From: Glandiceps talaboti
Taxonomy: Eukaryota > Hemichordata > Enteropneusta > Spengelidae
Length of the DNA: 52,500 bases
NCBI RefSeq assembly: GCF_964340395.1
Contig: NC_135559.1
Coordinates: 7,536,259 to 7,588,758 of the forward strand
Direction of reading: 5' to 3'
Of the stretch, positions 23,161 to 35,128 are shown one piece after another. How positions within the stretch are numbered: position 1 is the first letter of the stretch; each line of letters begins with the position of its first letter. The position numbers and the translations under genes are program-made. Below the pieces are notes generated by a model. That model was not told the DNA's origin and did no database searches. It saw nothing but the letters and a program-made list of their open reading frames with translations.

Positions 23161-26100
23161 ATGGTAGTTCTTCATTGGGTCTTACTATGCCCTCTTTACC
23201 ATGATAAGTGTGTAATGTAAGAGGTATAACTTCAAAATCTTCCTGCGTACTATCTTTCCTGTCCCAATTGACATCAAATCGCATGCCGTGTTTCTTTAAT
23301 TTCATCATATAATCTGAGTGGTACCTGCCATCATGGTAGTTGATAAACCGTCGATAATCACGCTGTATCGCCTGCAAAATTACAGTAAGATTGTATCATT
23401 TAAGCAATGTGGATTGCAAATTAATATATTGCATCAATGTAACATTGAAGAAAACCCAACAGTATTCAGTAAAACAACATCTTAACTTTGCTGGCTATAT
23501 GGCAATCAATTAAAGATGAAAATTCAAAATGCTAATTTTCACCACAAATTTTAGCAAATGTTTATATGAGTCATGCAGCATGTTGAACTAGTATTTCCTG
23601 AAGACTCTCTAACTTACCCTAAAATGATGAACTGGTATTTCATGAAGACTCTCTAACTTACCCTAAAATGATTAACTAATATTTCCTAAAAAGACTCTCT
23701 AACTTACCCTAAAATGATTAACTAATATTTCCTGAAGACTCTCTAACTTACTGTAAAATTTTAATCTAGTATTTCTAAAGAGACTTTCTAATTTACTCTA
23801 AAATGTTGAAAGTATTCCCTGAAAAAAAATTTGCCTAAAAATTGTAAACCAGCATTCTTTGAAGATTCTCTAACTTTGCCTGAAATGATGAACTGAAAAG
23901 TATATCCCTGAAAATCTCCTTAACTTACCCTAAAATCTTCCTGTACCATTTTTCGTGCTGCCACTTCATCTCTTACTTGTCGTTTTAAATCTAGGATACT
24001 GAAACAAAAATAGAGAAAAATTGCACCATGTGAACAGAATAGTTATTGCAAAACTGAAAACCCAATATGAATTATACCATAAAAACAGATCAAGACAAGT
24101 GTAACGACTGAAGTGTATGGGGCAACTTGCCAGAGACTGTTATCTATGCAGCATTTGTAAAACAATCTCAAAAATCTCCTTGATAGTTTCCTGGAATCTC
24201 AACCAATGAAATACAAGTCTCTGGTGTAGAGAGCTTGTACCAAGACCAGTCTCTGGTATAGAGAGCCTTTTGAAAGAGTAACACCAAGACAAGTCTCTGG
24301 GTGTAGAAAGCTTTTTGAGACAGTAACACCAAGACAAGTCTCTGGGTGTAGAAAGCTTTTTGAGATAGTAACACCAAGACAAGTCTCTGGACTACAGACT
24401 GTGCATTTTTTAAAATAGGACTTATCTGTAGAATAGATGACATTTACATTTATAACTTACTTGTCTGTCAGCCTGTCAACTTCCTGTTTGTGTAACCTAG
24501 CAACCCTTGCTGCTTCCTCTGCAGCAATTCGTTCACATTCTTCCTTGGTTTGTCTTATCGATTCTTCTAATCTTTTCTGGAATTTTTTCTGTAAAAAAAA
24601 TTTTTTTTTTATTCATATGTGTAACCATGCAGATATTCACAAATTTTTCAAATTAAAAAGAATAACTATTCACACATTTATAAAGTTGATGAAAAAGACA
24701 CTTCTGCTGATAAGTCCATCACCACAAAACAATAGCATAACAATAGCTTGTCTGTGGCTAAAAAACAAAGGATAAACCATGATCTCTTACCCTTGCAATT
24801 GCTAATGCGTTCGCTACAGCTTTTTCTTTTTCTAATGCAAATTGTCTTCTTAGTTCTTTTTCTTGTGCTGCCAGTGCATCTTTTATTGCCTGTTCCTTTA
24901 TCCTTTCACACTCCTCCCATTGTTTTCTTAAAGCCTCTGCCTTCTCTTTGTTAAATCTCCGTGTCAACACAGCTATCCTTTCTTCTTCAAGTCTGTTTCG
25001 TTGCTCAGCAACTAGCCTGGCAAGTTTTTCATATTCCTAGTAGGTTGGAAAAAGATTGATGTAGGATTTTCTGCATAGTTGGAATGACAAATTCAGTGCA
25101 ATTCCATTCTCACAAACCAGAGCTAATATTTCTTCTGCTACTCTGCAAAATAACGAACCTCTGGGAGGTATGTCTTGGATGGTGCCATAAAAGAGGCAGT
25201 GGTTCATCTATGATGTGCAATAGGGAACTTGCAATCCAGACAGGGCATGCTCAGACACAAAGGACTATGGGATTATCTGTGGTTATTGTAATACCTAACC
25301 TGGAGCTACCAATAAAAAAACCCTCCGACAAAAACACATTTACAGTAGTTCTATATCACATTGTAAAGAAATTTTCATAAAACTTTCTAACTACTATACC
25401 GTTGAATAAGTTTTTGGGAGAATATGTAATGAAAAAACGAATATAAAAAGGAAAATAGGCGATCAAAATATGAGAATACTTAGGGACAATTGCACAATGT
25501 CACACAAGGTCAATAAGTGAACTTCATTCGTTTAGGGAGGAGGGGTTGACATCAATGTAATTACATTTTCGCACTTCTAACCAAATTTCGAAAACTTTCA
25601 CACCTTCAATGATAACAGGTTCTGTATTTACTACTGAGATGTTGTTTAGTTGGTTATATTTGCTTCTAATGCACATGTGAGATACAGAGCTGAATTTCTG
25701 ATAGTATTTTGATGTGTTTACATCATCTCAGTAAACAGGTTCATAAGGGTTGGATATTCATGTTGACCATCATGTTTTTACATAGCATCAATCATAGTGG
25801 TGTGACCACTACATCATCATGGTTTACATCATATATAAATGTGTGATGTCACACTTGTGAATGCTCATTTAGGGGAGTGGGAGGTTTTTTTTATTATCCT
25901 AAGTGAACAATGTTTGTTTATTAAGCTTGTGTGATCGTCCCTTAGCCTTACCAATCGTTGTTTTTCCAATGCTTGTTTCTTTTCCTCTTCAGCTTCTAAG
26001 TGAGCTTTCTCTAAAGCTTCTTTTAACCTCTCAGCTGCCCTGGCTTCAGCTTCCTCAACAGCTTTCCTGATGGCTTCTTCTTTGTCTTGCTGTGCTCTAA

Positions 26101-29100
26101 GTAACACATTGTCTAGGATATTACCACCAATATCTACAAAATAAATCAATGGAAATGAAGGTATATTAACATTACACTGATGTGTGGAGAGGCTCGGCAA
26201 AAGTTAAACATGTGCTAGCTGCAACTGGAATGTTTTTTGTGAAACTGTTTTGTTAGATATACTGCCTTTAATATTGTTCACCATGAGATGTAGTGAATCA
26301 CCTGTAGGTGTAAACAATCATGTAGCAGTATGCATAGTATGGTGCAATACATCTTATCAAAGTGATTTTTGAGTCCGCACCCAAAAATTAGCATCCCCCA
26401 ATGAATCACAATATCAACTTATTACTATACTGCTTAAACATAAAATTGACACATACATTGCCCAATCATTGGAAGTATTTTAAGAATTTTCAATAAATAT
26501 AATATTGTTGGTTGTCTGATTGAAAACTTAATACCTCGGCCATTTACAGCTTGTGCAGGAATAATGTACAAATCTGTGTACAAATAGGTTTCTTTGAAAG
26601 CTGAAGAATACATGTAGCAGTGCAGAGACCCCTTCCTCAAACTCACACTTATGTATAGGAAATTAATAATATATAAATTTGAGATTTACCTTGGAATTTC
26701 CCCCTTTGTTTATGTTACTTTCAATAGCGTATGAATTTGGTAATGGGGTGGGGATATTGGGGGGGGGGGGTGTATTGTAATACAGATATCCCTGCCAATG
26801 GGTATAGCCAGTCTGAGTATGGTTTGGTAACAACAAATGCATATAAAATAAAAAGTGTGTAATAACATACTGTACATGTGTTTGTGAATTCATTTAAGGT
26901 TTATGGAGTTTTTGTATAATATGTGAGTGATAATAAGTCACAGTGACAATAAAATGAAACCCATAATTTTTTTTTTGAGGGACCTCATATTTTGAGCAGT
27001 GACTGGTCCATGGGACTCACTGGTTTCAAAGTCTAGTACAACCCACTGACACCTCCTATTAACAAGTAAACTAGGTATACTTCACCCTCATATCAAACAC
27101 AATTTCTGAGCCACTGCTGATCTGTAAAACCCCCACATTTTGTGAGTTGAAACTGAAATAGAAATGAGTGTAAGCTGACAGTTCCCATGATGAACAAGCT
27201 ATACTTGGCATTACCCTCTGACACCAGATTGCGATGTCTAACTCTAAGCCATTGCCTTGTAAAGTCAACATTTTCTAAGTTGAATGTTAGTAATCTGAAG
27301 TAGACGCCAATGTAAACTGATAACAATTCCTACTAACATGCCCACCAACATAACATAACATTGCAATGTGTGAGCCATTGTCCTGTAAAGCTAAGTTGAA
27401 TGCTAGTGATCTAAAGTAAAATGAAGGTAAGCAAATGACTGTATGCCATTTAATGTCCAGCATACATGTAACATTGCAATGTGTAAGCCATTGCCCTGTA
27501 AAGCTAAGTTGAATACCAGTGATCTAAAGTAAAATAAATGTAAGCAAATGACTGTATGCCATTTATTGCCCAACATAACATTGCTATGTGTGAGCTATTT
27601 CCCTGTATTAGCCTATCAATTTTAAGTTGAATGCCAGTGATCTAAAGTAAAATGAAGGTAAGCAATTGACTGTATGCTATTTACTCTCCAACATAATATT
27701 GCAATGTGTGTTGTGAGCCATTGCCCTATGAAGTCTATAAATTTTGTAAAATGAATACCAGTGATCTAAAGTAAAATAAATGTAAGCAATTGACTGTATG
27801 CCATGTACTGTCCAACATACATGCAACACTGCAATGTGTAAGCCATTGTCCTGTAAAGCTAAGTTGAATTCCAGTGATCTAAAGTAAAATGAATGTAAGC
27901 AAATGACTGTATGCCATTTACTGTCCAACATAATATTGCAATGTGTTAGCCATTGCCCTCCTATTCTGCATTAGACAGTTGAATCAGAGCTCAGAGTTGA
28001 ATGTTTTAATCTAAAGCAGAGACAGTAGCTATCTCAGTTTGCATAACAGATTGTTATGTATTTGTCAATGGTCTATCATTAATTGGGATAGTGGAGACAT
28101 TAAACACATACAGTGTGGGTACTGTCAATAAAATAAACAATCAATACTAGTTAAATCTATTTAAAGATTACACATTTTAAATTGTTGTTAGTTTAAATAT
28201 TTCATGGCTTTTTCATTTATTCACATATTCTAACCAAACAGTCATTGCCACTACCGTTGTTATGGTGACCTTAATGTCGAAATCTATTTTGGTGTCAATA
28301 TACACAATTGTAATCACAAGTCTCAGGGGTTACTAGGTAGCAGTGAAATACTAAAGAATGTAGGTATAAAATACACACAGATTAGACATAGGCTAGTTGA
28401 GTCCAGCTGTAACCTGGCTTTACAAAGATATAAGTGTTTTAATCTTTTTATTTTAGAGTTAAAGTCAGTGGAGATTCATAACATTACAAATAGCGTTGTT
28501 GTACGTATGTGATAATAAAAGTGTGCTTCACATTGGGAAATAACAGTCCAGTTACTGGGTTACTGTCACAGACTAAGCATACAATTCATATGGTAATGTT
28601 AGTTGAGGGATTAGAATGAATTGACCTATCGTGACCCGACCGCCGGCCACAAACACAGCTATGGGGGTTAGACGTATGGACTTTGTTCAATTGTAAAAAA
28701 AAGTAAACTCACAACAAAACTTTACAAAATACTGTATACAAAACTGCTTTGAAAGAAACTCAGAATTCTGTACCTACAAAGCTGCCCTCTAACTGTTATC
28801 AGTTTGCATAATATCCACCTCGTTTTCCCTCTAGAATGTTTTCTACCGTGACAAACAATTTGACATAAATAGTTCTACTTTGTGACCATGATACTTTGCT
28901 GGGATTAACCCTTACTTCAATCTATTGTATTGTGTATTGATTTTTTTCTCTCTGAAGGGCTACTGAGGTGGCATGACAAATACTTGAAATATTCAGTTTG
29001 TTTCACTAAATTTCTTCCATGTTTTTATTCACCCAGATTTGTATTGCAGACAACGACATTACAAAGGGTCTGTTGTAGTCTGTGGTATGTGCTGAGTATT

Positions 29101-30169
29101 GTGTAGATGTTTGTTGCTGTATTTTTTATAATTATTGGCTCAACCTGACAAAAAACCCAGCCTATTTTAGAATTCTCTACTTTGATTACAGTGCACAAGT
29201 ACTACACAATATGGTTCAAATATTGCCAATGGTGTAACAAATTACTATTTTAAAATGTATCATGTAAACTATGTCGAACAAAGGGTTCAAAAATAAATAT
29301 CTGATATAATTCAATGATACAACAGACATGTTTAAATATGGTACCTTTTTTCAGGTCTGAAGAATTACTGTAATTTTACATCTAAAATCAATTCACCATT
29401 TTGTGACATTAATTTTGACGAGTCACAATGGTTTAATGTGAATATATGCTAAAAAGAGAAAAAGTTAAATGAGAACGGGAACTTCTTGAAATAATTTTCG
29501 CGGAGAATTATTCGACATCGGAGAGATATAAACGTGCGACGTGTGTGTGTTATGCTGAAATGAAATGTTACTCGTGTCGTGGAGCGGGCCACTCTACCGT
29601 AACCCCAGGGACCGTAGTAACGATCGCCGTAACTGATCAAATGTTTCGACAACAGACATGGGAAACTATTTCTACAAAATATAAATCGACGACTACTATA
29701 AATTGTCATTGTTCCTTGACTACCTATGCGATATAAATAATCGCTTTGACATTACGGTAAAGGGTATATGTACATGGTAGATTAAGTTCGTGGCGTGTGT
29801 TTATTTACTCTATCATCCCTGATAACATGATACGTCCACGGTGCGAATGAAAGAGTGAACGTTGAGATGTAAACATGTCAACGAAAACATTATCAAATTA
29901 TAACATTAGATTTGGGGAACTACAAACGTTAGTATATCATAACATTACGAGAAAATCGGTTTAGAAATTACTATCGTGTTGAGTTCTTCACTAGCACTTA
30001 CACTTTCTTTAGAAATTAGAATTATAACAAAATGGCGGGGTACAGGAGACTGATACTTACCGATAATTTTGCCATGGCTAATTTTTTGAGTTGAGAGGGT
30101 TGTTCTGTCTAATATTCGTTCCAACAACTCCAGTGGATCAGTGACCGAACGAACTGGTTTTGTCGACAT
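23120..30169 (-). CDS. Charged coiled-coil protein, 328 residues, possibly C6orf163-like
   Basis: Six exons in transcription order: 30169-30061, 26133-25952, 25036-24791, 24588-24461, 23998-23929, 23371-23120. All borders are AG/GT, and the phases (1, 0, 0, 2, 0) match. The start MSTKPVRSVTDPLELLERIL is the first ATG of an open exon. Residues about 37-240 are almost pure charged helix (IGGNILDNVLLRAQQDKEEA, EECERIKEQAIKDALAAQ) without proline, a long coiled coil. The last 83 residues are globular-looking with many aromatics (YRRFINYHDGRYHSDYMMK). Length and layout fit my recollection of vertebrate C6orf163, a poorly known, probably ciliary protein; that assignment is tentative. An AATAAA on the minus strand lies about 670 bp past the stop. 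The exon structure is firm. Confidence 0.8.
23597..23945. repeat. Tandem array built from an exon end plus its splice donor
   Basis: About eight units of 42-48 bp. The plus-strand core 'CTAACTTACCCTAAAAT' is the reverse complement of the donor (TTTTAGG-GTAAGTTA) that ends exon 23998-23929. The three farthest units keep a perfect donor; the middle ones have decayed. The array fills most of the intron between the last two exons. Confidence 0.85.
24220..24400. repeat. Tandem repeat, period about 55-60 bp, about 3 units
   Basis: The unit 'AACACCAAGACAAGTCTCTG' then 'GGTGTAGAAAGCTTTTTGAG' lies in an intron of the coiled-coil gene. A related single copy occurs near 34600-34660 (AGAGACTCGTCTTTGTGTAG, AGAGCTTCATGAGATAGTTA). 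Confidence 0.8.
25085..25220 (-). repeat. Dispersed short element, copy 3 of 4 (inverted)
   Basis: 'CAAACCAGAGCTAATATTTC' and 'GGTGCCATAAAAGAGGCAGT' match the 11425-11560 copy. It begins about 50 bp upstream of the acceptor of exon 25036-24791, in the intron. Confidence 0.6.
27290..27960. repeat. Minisatellite, period about 110 bp, about 6 units
   Basis: The unit contains 'GCAATGTGTGAGCCATTGCC', 'CTGTAAAGCTAAGTTGAAT', 'AGTGATCTAAAGTAAAATGA' and 'GCAAATGACTGTATGCCATT'. It sits in the 3.9-kb first intron of the coiled-coil gene. No unit resembles a known exon of that gene. Confidence 0.9.
27961..30060. other. Intron 1 of the coiled-coil gene, no further feature seen
   Basis: About 2.1 kb of AT-rich sequence. 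One open frame (29545-29736) has no coding character. No transposon ends were recognised. Confidence 0.45.
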
Positions 30170-30507
30170 GATGGTTTCCGTTCTTAAAATGCAATATACA
30201 CTACAATAAAAAGGGATTATTAACTACACCACACACACTGTCGAGGAGATCGTCCATAGCTGGAAGTACAATAAAACGCGCGTTGAACTATAAATCCAAA
30301 ACACATACAGTATCGCATATTTCTATTATATCGACCAAAAACGTAATGTTTTTGAAGGTAGACTCAAATATTTATAAATATATGTAGATACTATAACAAA
30401 TATGCCGAAAAAGATTTAAAAATTCAAATTTTTCATCTGAATGCTCTATTTATAGTACTATCACTTATTAATGAAACCATTAACTATGACCTTTAACCTC
30501 AAAAGGA

Positions 30508-30521
30508 GCGTCCATGGCAAC
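30508..30521 (-). promoter_or_regulatory. RFX X-box-like motif upstream of the coiled-coil gene
   Basis: The minus strand reads GTTGCCATGGACGC, whose first half and spacer match the X-box while the second half is imperfect. It lies about 340 bp upstream of the ATG at 30169, a plausible promoter distance. Confidence 0.35.
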
Positions 30522-30902
30522 GTGGACCATGGCGAAGTCTAGCGCGGGGAATCTAAATCGTTGTAATATTGTTGTGAAAGATAAATTAATGTATGTATTA
30601 AATAGTAGCAAAATATAATTTTCCTAACAAAATTAGTATTGAAGCTTGACTACATTCAATATGTTAGTTAATGCATGGAAGTATTCCATGTTTTAATGAC
30701 ACCTGTTGATCTAGCTCTGGATTCGAAATATCATGATGCGCTCCGACAACTCCGACATGTTTCCGTCTGAGTGGGATAGGTACGGGGAAGTGGAGTACTA
30801 GTTCTCAGAGCTTATTTCCAGAGCTACTGCTGATCAGACTACAACGTGGATATCAAATTCTAGGCCTGGTGATGGTGGGGTGGTGGGGAGGGACACAATA
30901 AT

Positions 30903-31010
30903 AACTGTCAACAAACCACTTCGTACCCCTGGGGATGGGTATACCTTGGAGTAATTATCCTATAATTATATTACTCCAAGGGTATATACCAAGAGGTTTT
31001 GACAGTGAAC
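30903..31010. mobile_element. Small fold-back element, outer ends ACTGTCAA
   Basis: Inner arms 'TATACCTTGGAGTAAT' (30940-30955) and 'ATTACTCCAAGGGTATA' (30970-30986). The outer part 'ACTGTCAACAAACCACTT' is matched by the reverse complement of 'AAGAGGTTTTGACAGT'. Probably a short MITE. Confidence 0.55.
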
Positions 31011-31589
31011 GAAATAAAATGTATGCATAGCGATAGCGATTGCATATATTGAGTTCACTAGTCAAAACCGATACTGTGCGACAGACTATTAATATTATAC
31101 CATTATACTGAAAAGTCGGAAACTAGCCCTGGAAACAAGATATATAAACACAGCCTAGCCACCAGCGTCATGCTTATAGTATCCTTTCGAAATTAAACCA
31201 GCTGAACGATAGCATGATTCTAGTGAGTAAGAGTACTTTTACATAGTTTTGTTGATGGTGGATTTTTTTAAAATCATTATTCAAGTTGTTATTAATAGCA
31301 ATGGCTATCATTAAACATATCAAGGGACTTCCCAAAAAGAACTAAGCTTACACCACGCCATGATTCCAGCTGCAATATGCATGGGATGAGATCATCACTG
31401 CCAAAATAGAACTTGATATGCCACTTTGCAGTACATGGGTTTTTTTATTCATTATTTATTAGTTATTTGAACACTTTATTTTATACCTTGAGAAATATTT
31501 TCTCAATCAACGATATATTCACCGATAACATTACACCCCCGATGCTAAAGTGTGACCCATTGAGAGCCTATATGTCTAATATGTGAGTG

Positions 31590-31868
31590 TCTAGTTCAGG
31601 TAGTTATCTTTTCCGTTGTTTTCCATATGGTCTCTGTGTTATTGGTTTATTCTCATCATCAGATGTACATCCGGTTACAGATTGAAAGAACACTTTCATA
31701 TTGTCCTTTTAAGTTGAGGTCAGTTTCTGCATCCAGTATTTCTTGCGAGACTTGACAATTTTTACGATATGATTTTGAATACGTAAAAAAAAATTTAGGG
31801 TCGGCGTGAAAAACTAGGTGGGGTCAAGTAACCGGAACAAACAATTTTTTTAGGCCTTACATTTTTGA
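31590..31868 (+). repeat. Dispersed 280-bp repeat, copy A
   Basis: Alignable by eye with 48805-49106: 'AGTTCAGGTAGTTAT', 'GTTTTCCATATG', 'TCTCTGTGTTA', 'GATGTACA', 'TTACAGATTG', 'CTTTTTAAGTTGA', 'GCATCCA', 'GTAACCGGAACAAA' and 'AGGCCTTACAT' occur in the same order. It is an interspersed element of unknown class. Confidence 0.75.
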
Positions 31869-32825
31869 AACGTACGATTGACAATTTTGCTCCGTTTTTC
31901 GACATCTCAGAGTTTTAGCATAACTTATTGCTACTTAATTAAAAGGCAAGGGAAACCTCGACAATCTATTAACCACGTATAGAGATTAATAGAAACCGTT
32001 AGTAAAATTACAAAATTTATAAAAGTTACATCCTGTGGGTACACTTGTTGTATATTACTTTCCAACAAAAACTTTTGTGTTCAGAATTTCATACAAAGTC
32101 AAAAAATGTTAGAATATCTTTTGTGTAACACCAACTCATCGCGCCCTCTATCGTCAATGTAAGCCTTATGTTTATTCAATAACACTCTTGATGCAGATCT
32201 GTTTACATGTACTATTGGGCTTGAGTGGTTCATTTGGAAGCAGTAGTGATTGGTTAGCTTCACCATGATGACTTATTATAATTAAAAATGTATCACAATG
32301 TGTTTATTAGTCATTATTTAACAAAATAGTTTTTTTTTAAGCGTCTCAAAATACGTTTCAGTTGCAATTAATGCAGCTCTCAGTCAACCTCTATCAGGAT
32401 GCGAAACTGTAAATATCTGAAAAGAAAGGTTTTAAATTTTATAAGAATGCGGAAAACTTTCTTGGAAAATGTTTGCACTCACCGATCACTGATTCAAACG
32501 TAGTCAAATTTCAGGATTTCTCTAAATAAAAAATAGCGATTTCTTTCGAGGAAAATATTTGTAGGTCAGCCTTGTGTTTTTATATTGTTTATTTTTTAGA
32601 GTTTAGAATTCTTGTAGGAAAGAAAATGGAACCATTCATCGAAAATATTAATTGTGGGTTAACGGCTCTGGGCTAGTAAGCCTTAACGGTAGGTCTTACC
32701 CAAATTGTATTCGAGTGCCAGATCATTGTAAGAAAACATCAAGAGGATAATTGCTCGCCCATTAGCTGTTTATCCATATAAAAATGTGCTTAATATATAT
32801 TAAAAGCGAAGTAAAAAATATACTA

Positions 32826-32898
32826 TGTTTCCGCCCGGGCTCGAACCGGGGACCTTTCGCGTGTGAGGCGAACGTGATAACCACTACACTACGAAAAC
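32826..32898 (-). tRNA. tRNA-Val (anticodon CAC)
   Basis: A 73-nt cloverleaf on the minus strand starting GTTTTCGTAGTGTAGTGG. The acceptor stem GTTTTCG pairs with CGGAAAC (one T-G wobble), with discriminator A. The anticodon stem-loop is TTCGC-CTCACAC-GCGAA with CAC in the centre. The T arm is CCCGG-TTCGAGC-CCGGG. Box A (TAGTGTAGTGG) and box B (GGTTCGAGCCC) are intact, and a T-run for Pol III termination follows at about 32819-32814. There is no intron and no encoded CCA, as usual for eukaryotes. It stands alone, 2.3 kb upstream of the CEP63-like coding start. Confidence 0.96.
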
Positions 32899-35086
32899 TT
32901 CGTGATGGCTTTTTGTAAATTAATAATATTGAATTTTAAACTTGTAAATTGTCAATAAAATATTGTTATAATCGTTAGACTGTATAACAATTTAATGGAT
33001 AACCGTTTAGATGTACATTCCGATATAATGTTTAGTGGTTTACTCGCCCTTGTGTTTGACAATTTCCAATTAAATGCGATATTTTTTGTATATTTCGCAC
33101 AGACTTAGGTGGCTTCATTTCCCGTGATCCTCTACGAGACGCCATTATTGTTTACATCGCTCAGTGCAATATCAAGTTACGACAAGCCTAAACTTGTATT
33201 TTAACAGAACAACTATACACTTGCTTGTCTCAAAGTGACATTTACCCCATCTCCGTGTTTAAATCTCGTGGTATATATTTGTAGAGAACATTCCCTTTGA
33301 AGTTTAAACCCTTGGAATACCAACTTCGCCAAATTTCAAAGTAGAGTGTACGACGACATCGGATTCCACGTGAAAACTTTGTTGACGAAAGTTTGAAATT
33401 TAGCGGCACTGTGTTGAGTCTGGGCTACGTTGGCGGGTGGTGAGTATGCAGTGGCGATATTGAAATTGAGTTGATTATGCCAGACAAAGTTTAAGACCAA
33501 GAGAAACCATTTTCAGTGTGTGTGTGTTTCTTTGTTTGAGTATTCAGAATGCAGTTGCAAATTAATAATAACCGTTTCTCATCGTCGATCGTAAATGTCG
33601 ATGTCAGAGGACTTGTTCGTAGTTGCAGAGTCGTTGAATGATTGAGTGTGTATATATAGTGCAACAGTTTTCAACTAAAATAATTTAAACTGAAAAGAAG
33701 GCTTAGGCCGCGATGAGTCGCTAGTCGTTACTCCCGCATCTTTCAAATTACAGAATGCGAAACATCTGTGACTAAATTATTCAGAAGTCCGTGTATATTC
33801 AAATATAATTTGTACAGATGTGCCATTTTAATTTCATAATCCAGTCATCAACATTAGCATGATTAGTTGTGTCCCTTCTATTCAGTCTCACGTTAATCGC
33901 ATGTGATATGTTTTCAAAATTCATAATTTCTAGAAAATAATACCATGGGGGTAATTAATTACAGAGAGAAATCAACTGAAACAATGCCTTACTCTTATGA
34001 ATAATGTGTTTTACATGGATTTGGTATGAATGGCTGTCAGATTCTACTTCTTAAACCTACATTAGCTGCAACAACCCATGATATGTTCACTAAAATTGGT
34101 CCTGCTCTTATAAGAAGACATTATATCTGTTAATTAGTGGTCAGTATTATTAGGTGGTGTAACACTTGGCAAGTTTAAATCTTGAGCAAAAGCTTGGTTT
34201 TGAATGTGTCGCCTGCACTGGTCATAACTGGAATGTCAACTGTCATTTTTCGATCATACAAGCACAATATATAGTCGCTGGAAATTGTTAAAACGCCAAT
34301 AATTAGACATTGTCAGTGGTTGATATTATCTGTAAGTAGTAAAGAAATAGGATGAAATCATGATGATCACCGTTGAGGGCGTTGAATTTTGTGTTTGGAT
34401 GCAAACATCTTGATTTATTGTGTATACGGCCACATATATTTATCGGCAAGTGATGCAATACTGTTCAGGGTGCATGATATTATTACATGTCATTTGTAGT
34501 AAGTTACTCTACTCACAAAACATTTTCAAAAAATAAAAACGTTGAAGTTGCAGTGAGTGCAGCTTTAGAACAGATGATCATCAAAATGGTAAATTTGCCC
34601 AGAGACTCGTCTTTGTGTAGAGAGCTTCATGAGATAGTTAGTAACACCAGGACAAATATATTAATCCAATACAAATAAACTAAAAAATCCTGCCACAGCC
34701 ATTATCTTTTACATGGACTTGACCTGAAGAGGGGTCTTGTGAAAACAGGAAAGGCTCCCTCCCATAGAGGTCACTGTTCAGGGGAATTTGATGCATTTTC
34801 TATCAAAGCAAAAAATAAACAAAATAAATAATTTTTGTTTGGTTATGAGAAACACACACGAAAGTAGTATTACGGTTTTACCTCAATAATTATTATTATC
34901 GTTGAACTTTTATTTCAGGAAAGAAACGACGCTCAAAACATCACAAAGCTAAAACAGAAAAAGTATTAAAATAGACATGTATACATAAATAATGAATAGT
35001 AGTAATGTATGAATACAAATACTATGTCATCTTATGTGGACTCTTTCAAATGAGTGTAATTGATTTCGAAGTTTTGTTTGTTTCAG
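32899..35086. other. Probable promoter and 5' untranslated region of the CEP63-like gene, plus dispersed repeat
   Basis: No coding exon found. The stretch 33300-33450 is less AT-rich and ends in a possible donor 'GGCGGGTGGTGAGTATG' near 33440, so a noncoding first exon there is plausible. The 34470-34680 part is a dispersed repeat related to 41025-41115. Confidence 0.35.
34470..34680 (+). repeat. Dispersed repeat shared with 41025-41115 and 24220-24400
   Basis: 'CACAAAACATTTTCAAAAAA' and 'GCAGCTTTA-AACA' recur at about 41055-41110. The right half (AGAGACTCG, GTGTAG, AGCTT, GAGATAGT) matches the repeat at 24220-24400. The 63-codon open frame over it is therefore not a gene. Confidence 0.6.
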
Positions 35087-35128
35087 TGGCAGCATACACC
35101 TAATGGCATTATTGAGGTGGATATTTTG

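Noticed and set aside
27677-27931. Open frame through the 110-bp minisatellite
   Set aside because: Its frame is not kept between units, so it is not a repeat-coding exon.
29545-29736. Open frame with CYSCRGAGH resembling a retroviral-type zinc knuckle
   Set aside because: Only one partial CCHC-like motif, no neighbouring gag or pol sequence, inside an intron.
32826-32898. tRNA-derived SINE or tRNA pseudogene
   Set aside because: All stems pair, both boxes are intact and a terminator follows, with no SINE body downstream.
34487-34678. A 63-codon open frame, considered as a first exon of the CEP63-like gene
   Set aside because: The sequence is a dispersed repeat also found at 41025-41115 and 24220-24400, and no donor links it in phase to 35087.
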